In this document: in pieces, positions 46,129-56,632 of the stretch
Numbering within the stretch: position 1 is the first letter of the stretch
Layout of the letters: each line of letters starts with the position of its first letter
From: Rhodosporidiobolus odoratus
Lineage: Eukaryota > Basidiomycota > Microbotryomycetes > Sporidiobolales > Sporidiobolaceae
Assembly: GCA_034387635.1 (NCBI GenBank)
Contig: JAOANU010000014.1
Coordinates: 186,001-250,000 of the forward strand
Length of the DNA stretch: 64,000 nucleotides
Direction of reading: 5' to 3'
Notes under the pieces: generated by a model
Database searches by the model: none
Told to the model about the DNA's origin: nothing
Seen by the model: the letters and a program-made list of their open reading frames with translations, nothing else
Translations under genes and position numbers: made by a program

Positions 46129-48538
46129 TCAAGCCGCCCTCTGCACCACCACACTCCCCTTCAACCCCAACTCATCGATCGTCTTCTTCTCGTCATCAAG
46201 GTCGCGGGTAGGGAAGGTGGTTTGGAGGATATAGGGGGTGGAATGGTGGGCGGGGGAGGAGCTGCGGGTTGTGGGGTAACAGACGAGATAGGGGCAGGGC
46301 AAGGGGAAGAGGCGGCAGAAGAAGCAAGGTCAGGGTTGTGAGACGGAAATTTGGGCAACGTGAGAAGACGCACTTGTTGATGTACTGCCTGATGTCGGCA
46401 ACCGTATGGGTGAGGTTGAACGTGGCGATCATCCTACAAGTCAGACCGCAGGAGTGTCCAGAGTTCGCAGCGCAGCGAAGCAACGTGAACGTCGGAATGC
46501 ACGACGGAGAGAGAGGGAGGTGAAGACGAAGATGAACGAGAGAGAGGGAAAGCAAGTCAGCGACCCTTCTTTACACATCCGCCTCGCCCGAGCTGGAGAA
46601 ACAGACGACACCGAGGGACGAAAGAGATCTGAGAGATAGAGAGAGAGAGAGATAGAGAGAGAACTAGAAAGCGAAACGCACCTGTCTCCACTCCTCAACC
46701 TGATCTGAATCTGCGTCGTCGGTTCATTCCTATCCACCTCAAACACCGTCTGACCTCCTACACTCGCCCCACTCTCCGTCCTCGCTCCTCCCTCCTCACT
46801 CGACGACGCCGCCGGTGCCGCAACCGGAGTAGTACTCGTAAACGTCGGCGCTTCCGACCCCAACCTATTCCCCCCTCCCTCCCATTTCCCCTTGGGAGGT
46901 CCAGGCTGCCTAGTCCATTTCTCCGCCCTCCTCTCCGCAATCCTCAGCTCCACCCTCTGATTGGTAGCGACCCTAAGAAGGGAAAGAGGGGCCCGACCAC
47001 TCTGAATAGCGGCCAACATTTCCTGATTCTCTTCGTACCGCATCAGGTCGCCGTCTTCGATTGAGAAACCGTCTTGCCAGAAGGTGAGGTGACGGATCGC
47101 GAGAGGAAGTTCTTCTCCTTCTTCCTCGTCTTCTTCGTCCTCGTCGCCGTTGCCGCCTTGTGGGCGAGAAGGGTCCGGGATAAACGCAGAGGGGGTTTCA
47201 TCCGAACCGAGCGTGTTAGCTGCGAGCGCGCAAGGGACACAATATGCCACGTCAGTATCAGCGGGCATGTCACCATGGTACTCAGAGACCGAACCGCAAA
47301 CGCACCGTTCCCCCCAAACCAACTCGCACCCGCCGCGCCGGCCCCGCCCTCCCTCTCCGCCGACTCCCTCCCCAAAGCCCTCTGACTCCCCTCCCTTGCT
47401 TGTTGAAGAATCCCGCGGAGCATGTCCCCGATCCCACCGCCTGGTCCTCCTCCGGGGTTTTCTTTCTCTGGACGATCGGGGTTTTCGACAGAGAGACCGC
47501 TGTAACAACGCGCCCGGACGAAGTAGGGGTGAAAAGGTCAAGGGAAGGGAACGGATAAGCGTGAGTTGAGCACGCTTGTCAGGCAGGCAGAGAACGAAGA
47601 ACCAAAGAGAGAGAGAGAGAGAGTGAGAGAACAAGAACGTACGATTTCGCTCCACCGGTATAAAAGTTGGTCGGATCATTCTCGTCCCCATCATCCCTCG
47701 CCTCATCGTCCCTATCTCTGATTGCACTAAAACTACTAAACTTGCTCCCTCCCCCTGACCTTTTCGAAGCGCTACCCGAACCGCCCGAAGAGGCGAGATC
47801 GCGGAAGCCGGTGACGCGAGGGCCAGAGTTGCCACCTCTCAAGGCTGGGGGGTTGCGAGAGGATGGTGCGGAGGAAGAGGATGAGGAGGAAGGGAAAGCG
47901 GAGGGGGTGGAGGTGGAGGAGCGGGAGGGTCTGCGCGAGAGTACAGGTGGAACGGGTGAGCCAGGACACTAAAGCCTCGCGGTAGATCCAGCACGGCGGA
48001 CGCAGGCAGACGCGTGCTGACAATGCAGGATGTTGACACGAGGTTTGAGAGCAGGAAGGCAAGACGGACCCAGCGGACGCTCCCCATCCCGCCGGAAGCG
48101 GTTCAGCAGGCGCCCCACTCAAAGTGTAGGCTCGGCTCTGCTGAGTCTGCGGCAGCTGCTGTTGCGGTTGAACAGCAGGTACAGGTGGTGCTGCGGCGGC
48201 GGCACCCGTAAAGGCGCCGGGCATGTCGTGGTCGTGGTTCATGTGGTCGTCGTCATCTCGTGCTTGTTGACCCGACTCGAAGAAGGAAGCGACGGCGAGC
48301 TGTGGGAGGGTGGGGGGTGAGCAGACATGAGGTGGTGGGAAAGGCTAGAGCGTACCTCCAAGTCACCGTTTGCCGAGTCTAGGAAGAAGTGAGCCTGAGA
48401 CTGAGAGGCGGAGGTGAGAGAGACGAATTGAGAGAGCTTGTCTTGATCGGCTGCGAGAGCGAAAGCGAGAGCGAGAGGAGGGCTAGTCTGAGCAGGCATA
48501 TGGGTAGCTTGTGAGCTAGAATTTGACTTACTTGACAT
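46129..48538 (-). CDS. SHP1: SHP1/p47 (NSFL1C) Cdc48 cofactor with UBA-like, SEP and UBX domains
   Basis: Seven exons (48538-48356, 48299-48079, 47930-47643, 47499-47306, 47219-46682, 46433-46374, 46261-46129) give 538 residues. Order: UBA-like helices (LSQFVSLTSASQSQAHFFL through LAVASFFE, residues 34-70), a disordered linker, the p47 motif NFYTGGAKSGLSVENP, the SEP domain (RHLTFWQDGFSIEDGDLMRY), and a C-terminal UBX domain (TTQIQIRLRSGDRMIATFN ... LQTTFPTRDL ... VVVQ). p47/Shp1 recruits Cdc48/p97 to ubiquitinated proteins and to membrane fusion and autophagosome formation. Longer than yeast Shp1 because of Gly/Ser-rich linkers. It shares a 107-base upstream region with RIM20. Confidence 0.93.
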
Positions 48539-48645
48539 GGTGGCTGTGGGTGGACAAGGACAAGAGGAAGAGGAAGACAAGCAATTGCAAGTTGGTTTCC
48601 TCCTCCTTATTCACAGATCCAGCTGAGACCGAGTACACACAGGGG
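48539..48645. promoter_or_regulatory. 107-base bidirectional promoter between SHP1 and RIM20
   Basis: The start codons of SHP1 (minus, 48538) and RIM20 (plus, 48646) are only 107 bases apart, and both start sites are well supported by family N-termini. Transcription start sites and 5' UTRs of both genes must lie within this gap or overlap. No clear TATA box is seen. Confidence 0.7.
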
Positions 48646-51600
48646 ATGTCAAACAACAACCTGGTAGGACTACCCTTCAAGCCAACTCAACCCGTACGCT
48701 CCCTCGTTTCCTCTGTTCTCCCTCTCCCCACTCATCCAACTCTCCTCCGGTTTCTTCATCCGCAGATACCCGACTTGGCAGACAGACTCGTACACTACCT
48801 CGATCAACACTCGATACACACCCACCCCGACCTCCTCAAACCCGACCTCGACAAATGGCAACTCGCACGGGAAACGATTCATGGCAGACACGATGCAGGA
48901 GTACCCCTACTCAGCAACCACGTCGCAGACGAAATGGCAACGTAGGCTACTCCTACTCATCTAGCTCCTGTGACACCGCTGACAGGCTCAACTTGCACAG
49001 CTATGGCGCTCAATTGACCTTTGTCCTGAAAAAACTGCCATCCTCGGTGCGTCTCTCGAGCCATCTCTCTGCCAGTTCAGTCCCGCGCGCAACCAAATGA
49101 CGTCCTCCCCCCGTGCAGCTTCCCTTGCCCTTCACCTACTCTCCCCTCTATGCCGATCCCGCGTCCGCCCTGTCCGCCATCGGTGCCTTCGCCCCCATTG
49201 CCTCTGCGCCTCCAGTCACCCTTGAGAACCTCGAGTACGAACGGGTATGCGTAATATACAACTTGGCAGCCCTTCACGCGCAGATGGGTGCCGAACGAAG
49301 GAGAGGGGAGGAGGAAGGGATCAAGGCGGCTATTGCCAGTTTTCAGGTGAGGGCCGGTCGCCGCTACCTTTCGCCTTATCCTACTTTTCTCTTCCCTGTA
49401 TCGAAGTGTGCATACTCACCTCTCGCGCAATCGTGCTCACCAAACAGAACGCTGCCGGCCTCCTCTCGCACCTTCTCACCCTCCTCCCCTCCTTCCTGTC
49501 TTGCCTTCCCCCGTCAGCAACTCCGCCCGCCGACCTTTCCGTATCCGCCATCTCGGCGCTTCGAGATCTTTGCTTGGCGCAGGCGCAGGAGGTGGCTTGG
49601 CAGAAGGCCGTGATGGGTGCGTTCGCAGACCCTTTCTTGCCTTATTCCCACTTTGGGCCTTCCCTGGTCCCCGTTCGCTGGTCTCTGCTTCGCCCGCATT
49701 CAGAGTCGCTACATTAGAACGGCGCTGATCGCTACCCTCTTCTCCTTCCTCCCTGATTCGAAACAGGTCGACTGAAAGATAGCACCATTGCGAAACTTGC
49801 GATGCAAACTAGCGAGTTGTACAAGTCCGCGAAAGAGCATGCCGAAGCGTCTAGCTCCGCCCTGGGCGGGTTCGCTTTCCCCGACGTGCGTTTCCTGTCC
49901 TCGTCCTTACAATCTCTACGCCGCGCGTCAGGCTGACCTGACGACGTTCGTTCGTTTCTTCCATCCCTCCTCGTTACTTGGGCTGGTCTCTTTACCATCC
50001 TTTTTCTTGGGAAACAGGACCTTCTCCGACATTTGTCCCTCAAAACCGCCCACTTTCACGCCTCCTCCCACTACCGACTCTCCCTCCACGCTCTCTCCCA
50101 AACCAACTACTCCCACGAACTAGGTCACCTCCACTCGGCCTCTTCCACCCTCACCACCGCTCTCGGCCCCGGATCCGGCCGTCTCAACTTCCGAGGCGTC
50201 TCGGAAGCCGTAAAGAACGATTTCAAGGGGTTGAGGCAAGTGGTAGAAGAGAGCTTGAAGAGGGCTGAGAAGGATAACAGGTTGATCTATTTGGCGAGTC
50301 CGACACCTGTTGGGGAGCTGCCCAGGATTGTAGGGGCTATGGTGGTCAGAGAGACGGTGCCTGGTGGGGTGGAGGGAGAGACCATTAGGGGCAGGGAGTG
50401 GTTGAGGGAACTTGTGCCGAGGGAGGTTGGGGAGGTATTGGAGCTTTGGGAGGACAGGAAGAGGGAGTGGGCGAGAGAGGTGGAGAGATTCGGCGGGGCG
50501 GAGAAGAGAGAGGTTGATCAGTGTGCTTTTTTCCCGCAAATCCCGATGGAGCTCCCGCGCGTTTCCCTCTCGCTCAAATGCCGAGTCTGTTCGGGCCAGG
50601 TGCCCTGCTAACTTTTGGCTCCGTTTCCTTCGCCTGACGCACACAGACTTTTCACCTCTCTCTCCCTTCCCTCTTTGCTCGACTCCCTCTCCCTCTCTTC
50701 GACCTCATCTTCCTCGCTAGCTAAGAAAACCCTCCCCCCATCGATCCCACCGTCCCTTCTCCAGAAGTCTCAGCAAATTGTGACTGAAGGAGGTGTAGAA
50801 AGACTGGAAACGATGATGAGCGATGTCCGACGCGTCAAAGGAGTGAATGAGAACATGATGGTCGAGGTCCGTCGCTCTCATGTCCCTCCCTCTTTTTTTT
50901 GTTTTATGATGCTGACTCGTTCTCATACTATCACCACGCCTGACTTGCCGATTCGCCCCTGTCTCTCTCGCCCCGTCCAACGTATACCAGGCCCAATCCC
51001 TCCTCCACGAAGAATCCCAACTCGACACCTCCCACTCCCATTCCCACGGTCCTCGCTGGACCCGACCCCCCTCCTCGACCGCTGCCTCCCCTCTCCAAGA
51101 CCGCCTCTCACAACTGTCCCAACTCCTCGCCACTGCAGCTGAATCGGATCAAGTTGTGCGGGGGAAATTTGGCGAGTGGGAGAAAGTGATTCGGGTGCTC
51201 GCGAGGGGGGAGAAAGGGTTGAAGGAGAGGGTACCTGTGCCAAGCGCGGGAGAGGACGGGGAGGGGGGAAAGAAGGAGATGAGTAGGGAAGAGAGAGAGG
51301 GGTTGAGGAGGATTCGAGGGGTGGTTGAGGATTTGGAGGATTTGGGAGAAAGGAGACGGAGGGTTGTCGAGAGCGTGAGGGAGGTCGTCGGGAGGGAGGA
51401 TGAGGATGGGAGGGTGAGAGAGAAGGTGTTGAGGAGGGCGGAGGAGGTTGTGAGTCGAGGAAAGGACGCAGAGGCAGAGGGTATGGGGTTGGCGGAGTTT
51501 GAGGAAGTGCTGCAAGGGGAGATGGGGAGGTTGATAGGAGGGTTTGAGGAGGAATTAGAGAGGGTTCGGGGGAGACAGGCGGATTTGGTTGGGGAGCTTA

Positions 51601-52618
51601 AAGTGAGCTTCGTTCTTTACCTACTTTTTCAGCCCCCGTCTTGGCCTACTTGGTCATTCCTGGGGCGTATCGTGCTGACACTACCCTTGCGTTGCGCACT
51701 TGACAGGTTGTGCACTCTTCCCTTCTTTCCATCCGGTTCGCGAACGCCTCAGCTGCCAACGCCGATGCAGCAATCCCTTCGCTCGCCGTCAAAGCCCGAG
51801 AAGAAGCCATCGCCAAGTACAACCTAGCGGGCGACAAATACATGGAAATGCTGCAAAACCTGAAGGAAGGATTGAAGTTTTACGGCGAGTTGGGAAGGTT
51901 GATTGGTGAAGCTAGGGAGGCTTGCAAATCGGTTCGTCTCTCACCTGCTCCTTTTCTCCCTTGGTGACATTCGTGTGACGAAGGTGCTCTTGGATGGACG
52001 CAGTTCACCTACACCCGCCGCCTCGAAGCCGAAGATCTCGCTCGAAAACTTTCCCTTCCTCCGCCTGCACCCGCCCTTTTATTTCCTTCTACCACCCCAG
52101 CTTGTCCTGCACGCATACCATCAGCCCCTGTTTCTCCTGCTCCCGCGTCGTCTCGGACGACGACTAGGACCCGGACGCGGCCGGTCGACGCAGAACCAAC
52201 CTCCCTAGCCGCGATCGAAAGCCAGTCTACGCCGAGATCAACACGGTCTACCAAAACTACTCAGCAGACCGACGCCAGCGCCAGCGCTAGCAAAAGAAGC
52301 ACTCGCTCTTTCGCCCCTCCTTCTCCGGATGAGTCAGAATTCGAGGCTGAAACAAAACCTCAATTCGAGGAAGAACCTCCTACACCTCGGACTCGTCGCT
52401 CGACTGCTATCGCTGCCTCTGCTGCTCAAGTTGCTCAAATCGAGTCTCTTCCGCCAGCACCGGGGAGGACGCCTTCAAAGGCGGGGAAGAAAAGGGTAGG
52501 ACGAAGAGAGAAGAGTCGAGAGAGGGAGCAGGAGAGGGTCGCGGTCATGGAGGGCGAAGGTAGTGGAGAAGGGGGGCCAGGGGCGTGGGATCCGAGTCAG
52601 GGGATCCGTTTCGGTTGA
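48646..52618 (+). CDS. RIM20: RIM20/PalA, BRO1-domain scaffold of alkaline-pH signalling
   Basis: Eleven exons (48646-48693, 48766-48941, 48986-49046, 49119-49346, 49448-49616, 49767-49885, 50018-50520, 50647-50866, 50991-51602, 51707-51931, 52004-52618) give 991 residues. The N-terminus (NLVGLPFKPTQPV) and ERVCVIYNLAALHAQMGAE, LAQAQEVAWQKAV and SAKEHAEASSSAL are BRO1-domain landmarks. A long helical V-domain follows, then a Pro/Ser/Thr-rich tail ending WDPSQGIRFG, the conserved end of PalA proteins that separates it from Bro1. PalA/Rim20 binds ESCRT-III Snf7 and the YPXL motifs of Rim101/PacC to allow its proteolytic activation. One intron is only 44 bases. Confidence 0.9.
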
Positions 52619-52961
52619 GAACCTGCCTGGGGTCCTATAGCTATTCGTCACGGGTCGTCGAAATCGGGCTCATACCAGTGGAGTCGCTGTGTCAGCTCGA
52701 GGTCTCAATCGGCCCCGCTGCGTTCATGTTTCACGACGGGGGAGTACGAAGACGGGTTACTCCGGTTGCCACAGACGCTTCCAATGAACCGCTCTTGCCA
52801 CGGACGCTTCCGGTGAACCGCTCTATGCTTGATCTCGAACAAACAGCGCATAGAGTGTCATGCTAAGCTCTTGCAGCCGTAAAAGGCCAGGAAAACAACG
52901 GCACTTGCATTCGAGACCGGCATAGCATCTGGCCCGGGCCTCCTGTACAGCGCCTGCATCC
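52619..52961. other. Intergenic
   Basis: Between convergent RIM20 and protein B. A short imperfect repeat of the type ggttactccggttgccac / ggtgaaccgctc is visible; no gene. Confidence 0.4.
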
Positions 52962-53880
52962 CTATTCGTGGCTGGAGTTCAAGACTTCGTGCCCACAAGG
53001 ACTGCAGTAAGAACAAAAGCAAGGCATATGGCCTGCAGACAGAAAGGCACAATACTGAGCGGAGCTACTGAGCGTGGTAAGAGAAAAATGACTTGCCAGA
53101 GCGAGCAGTCCAAACGCGAGCTCCGTGCGATACCATGGCCGTTTCGCAGGCTGAGACTCTGTAGGAGCAGGTTCAAGGATTTCGAGTGGTTGTGGGGGGC
53201 GAGAAGCGCCAGTCGGTGACGGGTCCGCATGCAACGAAGAAGAGCGACGCTCGGGGTCGGCCGACAGACGACGAGGGGTGGAAGGAGGCGCTTCAGGCAG
53301 ATGATGCCGAGAGCCAACGGAGAACCGGGCTGAACGAAATGATGATGCGCGGGAGTCGGATCGAACAAGAGTGTCGGAATCCGAGTCGAAATCTCCCTGC
53401 TGCAATAGAACAGTGTGGGTTGGCATTTTGTGCCCGGTAGAAGGAGAGGATAAAGCGCACGTGTTCATGAACACTGGCTGGCCTCCCTACTACTTCTGCT
53501 GCGTGTTCCAATTGTGATTGCAGTTGCGGCAAGGGTGCCCGCTGCTGTCCCCGCCCTGCGAGTATTCTCGGATCCTGCCACTCGTCAGGAGCATTGGGAT
53601 GTCGCGATACGGGTTCGGGCGGAGGTGCGGGCAGTAGGTTCGAAGGAACAGGTTGCCGGGTCGCCGCATAGACAGCAGCCACTTGCACCTGCTCTGCATT
53701 GTCGCGGCGTGCCCTTCGAACAGCAATATTGGCTGGTGGTCGTCTAGCTCCCAAAGCATAAAGTTGACGAGTATTGCGACGGGGAAGGTCAAAGTCGGCA
53801 TAGGGTAAAGTCGCTGGGTCGTGGTCGGATCTGCTGGTGTGGTCAAGCAGAGGTACTCTGGCGCTCTGTGAGTATCCCAT
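52962..53880 (-). CDS. SARVPLLDH-family protein B (paralogue of protein A)
   Basis: Exons 53880-53461 and 53399-52962 (phase 0) give about 285 residues. MGYSQSARVPLLDHTSRSDH and FDLPRRNTRQLYALGARRPP match protein A nearly residue for residue; the intron is in the same place and the downstream acidic/Ser segment (DFDSDSDTLVRSDSR) is analogous but diverged. A hydrophobic segment (ELAFGLLALASHFSLTTL) and a Cys/His-rich end (MPCFCSYCSPCGHE) close the protein, as in A. The N-terminal 60 residues evolve much more slowly than the rest, so they probably make the functional contact. Function unknown. Confidence 0.65.
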
Positions 53881-54675
53881 TATGAGCGTGGATCGTACGA
53901 GAAGAGAGCCTTCAAAACGGAGAGGGAGATAAGCTAATCGAGCATGTCCGCGGACCCGTTGCGCATCCTGAGTGGCAGTGCGTGCCAGCGGCGTAGTTGT
54001 GCGAACTCGGTGCGGACGGTACTGTGTATGCTGAAGCGGATGGCAGCAAGAGGATGCGGGGCGGAAAGACATCAAGCAGTACTGCCTTGGTGATGCCGAG
54101 TCAAGCAGAGCGCAGACAGCCTGACGATGCTGACATGTCGGAGCCTGATCTCGACGGAGACGACGGCTGTGACCCAGTGGCTGGAGATGTCGACATTGTC
54201 TGCTGGCGCACGTCGAGCCAGTCGGGTACCGGCAAGTCGGAGAGAAGAGGCGCAACATAGTTGACATGCGAGGACAGGTGGATGGAGAACCAGACACATA
54301 ATCCTGCTCTTTCACGGGTTTTGCCATATTTTGCTACCGTGCTTCAGTGCCGCTGTCATGCCGGCGAGGAGTCTCGAGAGTCGTCAACTGAGGAAGTTGA
54401 TGGAAGTGGTCGATGCGGTTCAAGGAGTGCTGGCGATGGCAGGGTAGGGTATGCGGACCACCTTGAAGCTTCTAAGCATGCTGGATAAGCACCGGACATG
54501 ACCAGCGACGTGCGGAACGCGTTACTTCATCAAGGACTCTCTCGTCCTCCCATTTCCTCCTCTTTCTACACGCTTGCATCCCGCTTGGCCACGAAAATAC
54601 CGTTTGACGCCTCTTCAAGGCTACTAACTACAACCGCCAACGGATCCTGTTGTCGCCCACGCCTTTCTCAGCGAG
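53881..54675. other. Intergenic, includes duplicated segment
   Basis: Upstream region of protein B and of F-box relic 4. It contains the duplicated part 54370-54487. No separate gene supported. Confidence 0.5.
54370..54487 (-). repeat. Upstream part of duplicated segment, copy B
   Basis: Reverse complement matches 40417-40530, at a similar distance upstream of the SARVPLLDH start codon (about 500-600 bases in both copies). Confidence 0.7.
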
Positions 54676-55187
54676 ATGCCCTCCCTCCTCGACCTATCTG
54701 ATAAACTCCTCGTGTCCATGAGCAAACTTGCCGTTTCTCCCGCATCGGCAACCTTCGAAGAGTACTTGAAGCGTACCGAGAGTCGCCGTCGCATCGCGCT
54801 TACTTGTCGCCGCCTCCACCCTCTCGCCGAGCCGAGCAAGAGCTGTGCGGCGTAGCAAGGCTGCGCACGAAGCATATCTGGACATTCGAGGCGGCATAGA
54901 ACAAGCTGAATAACCTACAAAGGTGGTCGTGCTGGAGGGAGTGGCAGGTGGAGCCAGCGAGGCCGATGTGCGCGATATTCGCAAGCTGCCTTGTGTTGAA
55001 ACTCGCTCTACTCGACAGAGCCTTCTCCCATCCTCCATCTTCTCCTCTGTTCGAGGCAAAGGCACCTTTCCTTGCGGCATGTCAGCAAGCTGGGGTCGAT
55101 GTGATAGCTGCGGATAAGCCGAGGTACATGCACGAGTGGCTTGGCTCGCAGCAGTTTATCCGTTGGTGCGAAGAAAAGTACGCTTGA
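54676..55187 (+). pseudogene. F-box/LRR-like family, relic 4 (internal deletion)
   Basis: Begins MPSLLDLSDKLLVSMSKLAV, continues FEEYLKR and LTCRRLHPLAEPSKSC, then stops. After a deletion of most of the Leu-rich region it resumes, in another frame, with LLDRAFSHPPSSPLFEAKAP, CQQAGVDVIAADKPRYMHEW and GSQQFIRWCEEKYA, stop 55185-55187. At 512 bases it is the shortest of the four relics. Confidence 0.6.
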
Positions 55188-55575
55188 AGTGGCGGGCAAG
55201 AAAAGGCACGCTCGCCTTGTCCTTTCCCTTTTTCGCTGATGCTAACACTGCTGAGGTAGACAGCTACCGCATCAGTGGCGGGCAAAAAGGCAGTAGCAGC
55301 TTGATGAGCGTTGGGAAAAGGGTGCATTCTTTCTCCTTGGCGCAAATCTACGTTCTCCCGTTGAGAGCCTGTCTGTTCCGAAGGCAGAATGAAAGCGCAC
55401 AGGGCTGGACTAAAGTCAACCTGGCTATGCGCGACAAACCTTGAGCGCCATCCGCTTTTCACTCCCGCTCGCCTTCTCCCAATCAACCTTGTAGTGAAAC
55501 TGCTTACAAATCTGCCCGACGCGAAACCGTGCCATCCTCGCTGCCATTGACCCCCGGCTCCGAGACCTTGCGCAG
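55188..55575. other. Intergenic
   Basis: Downstream of relic 4. No gene seen. Confidence 0.45.
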
Positions 55576-56300
55576 CTATCCAACAATTCCCCTTAACATG
55601 GTGCTTGACCAGCTGACTCCCTTGGATCTGCTCCGGTATAGGGACCTCATCCTCTCGGCCGCCAACTTCTTCGACTCCCAGGGGTCCCCGCAGCTCTTGT
55701 TGTACAGATTGTCATCCAGAGACATCGAATCATACAGAATCATTTGCTGCAGCAGAGCATTCAGACGAAAGAACAGATCGCCAGGCAGATTTTCGTGCGT
55801 TACTTCGGCGGTTTGATGCAGACGGAGGAGCTCTTGTCCAGTCCTGTGGTAGGCAGAGAGGAGGATGAGGTCCCCACGCGTGGTGGCGAGGAAGGCGAGG
55901 GGTTGGGCAACTAAACAGAGGAGCCAGGAACGGCGAGGTTCGGGGATTCAGGAGGATTTGCTAGAGAGGGAGGTGAGGAGGTCCTGTACACGAGGCATGG
56001 TCACTTCGTTATACCCTTGCTTTCGTTCCTTCGGTTTTGGGAAGGGCCCGTCGCATACATACGTGATTAGAATAGGCCGAGTGGAAAAGAAGGGGAAGAA
56101 AGAGAGAAGAAAGCTTCGGCGTACCTCCTTCGTCCCATCCCACCACCCCCGACTTTTTACATACTCGAACCAGTTCTCCGTTGTTCGTGTCGGAAAGTGC
56201 AAGATGTTTGGCGGTGGGATCGCCAATCGGAGGCGAACGTCTCCGTCTCCCAGCGGGGCGAAGGAAAAGGCGGGCGGTGGAAAGAGTTGACAGAACCGGC
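55576..56300 (-). CDS. Unrecognised minus-strand frame with one in-frame TGA
   Basis: The minus strand reads LGDGDVRLRLAIPPPNILHF, then ENWFEYVKSRGWWDGTKE, a probable intron (donor gtacgc, branch-like ctaat), then YNEVTMPRVQDLLTSLSSKSS, a TGA, and on in the same frame with LLCLVAQPLAFLATTRGDLI, LPGDLFFRLNALLQQMILYD and DDNLYNKSCGDPWESKKLAA to a TAG at 55578-55576. The sequence on both sides of the TGA looks coding, so either a second intron removes it or the gene is broken. I find no 5' end and no family. A short plus-strand frame over the same bases is the less likely alternative. Confidence 0.35.
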
Positions 56301-56632
56301 GGTGAGCTGGCCAGACCTGTGCGATGCACCTCGTTGCGTAAGATCAATACAAGGGTCGGAGGTGGAGGAATCAAGCGTACCAGTCAGTACCAGTGTTTGG
56401 CAGTTTGGGCCGCACAAGGTGAGGACTTTGTAGCGAGAACAGCGTTGTTCGCTCTTGTTCCTGCAAACAGCGCAATGAAAGGGAACAGCAGCCATGTTCC
56501 GCGTCCGTACAGCTGTGCAAGAGGTGAGCGAGGAGAGTGGGAAAGGTCAAAAGGAGCGGCACCACCTCTTAAGATTGAACCTGCAATTCCGCGCTATTGC
56601 CCTGGCTGAACGTGTTTGTCTAGACGACGCAA
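56301..56632. other. Intergenic
   Basis: Upstream of COG6; probably its promoter and possibly 5' sequence of the minus-strand frame. Confidence 0.4.

Noticed and set aside
46441..47835. A continuous minus-strand frame of over 460 codons
   Set aside because: It reads through several introns of SHP1, adding intron-like tracts between the SEP and UBX parts; the seven-exon model fits the family.
55940..55960. TGA in the unknown minus-strand frame as a selenocysteine codon
   Set aside because: Fungi of this type lack the selenocysteine machinery as far as known, and no SECIS-like element was evident; an intron or a mutation is simpler.
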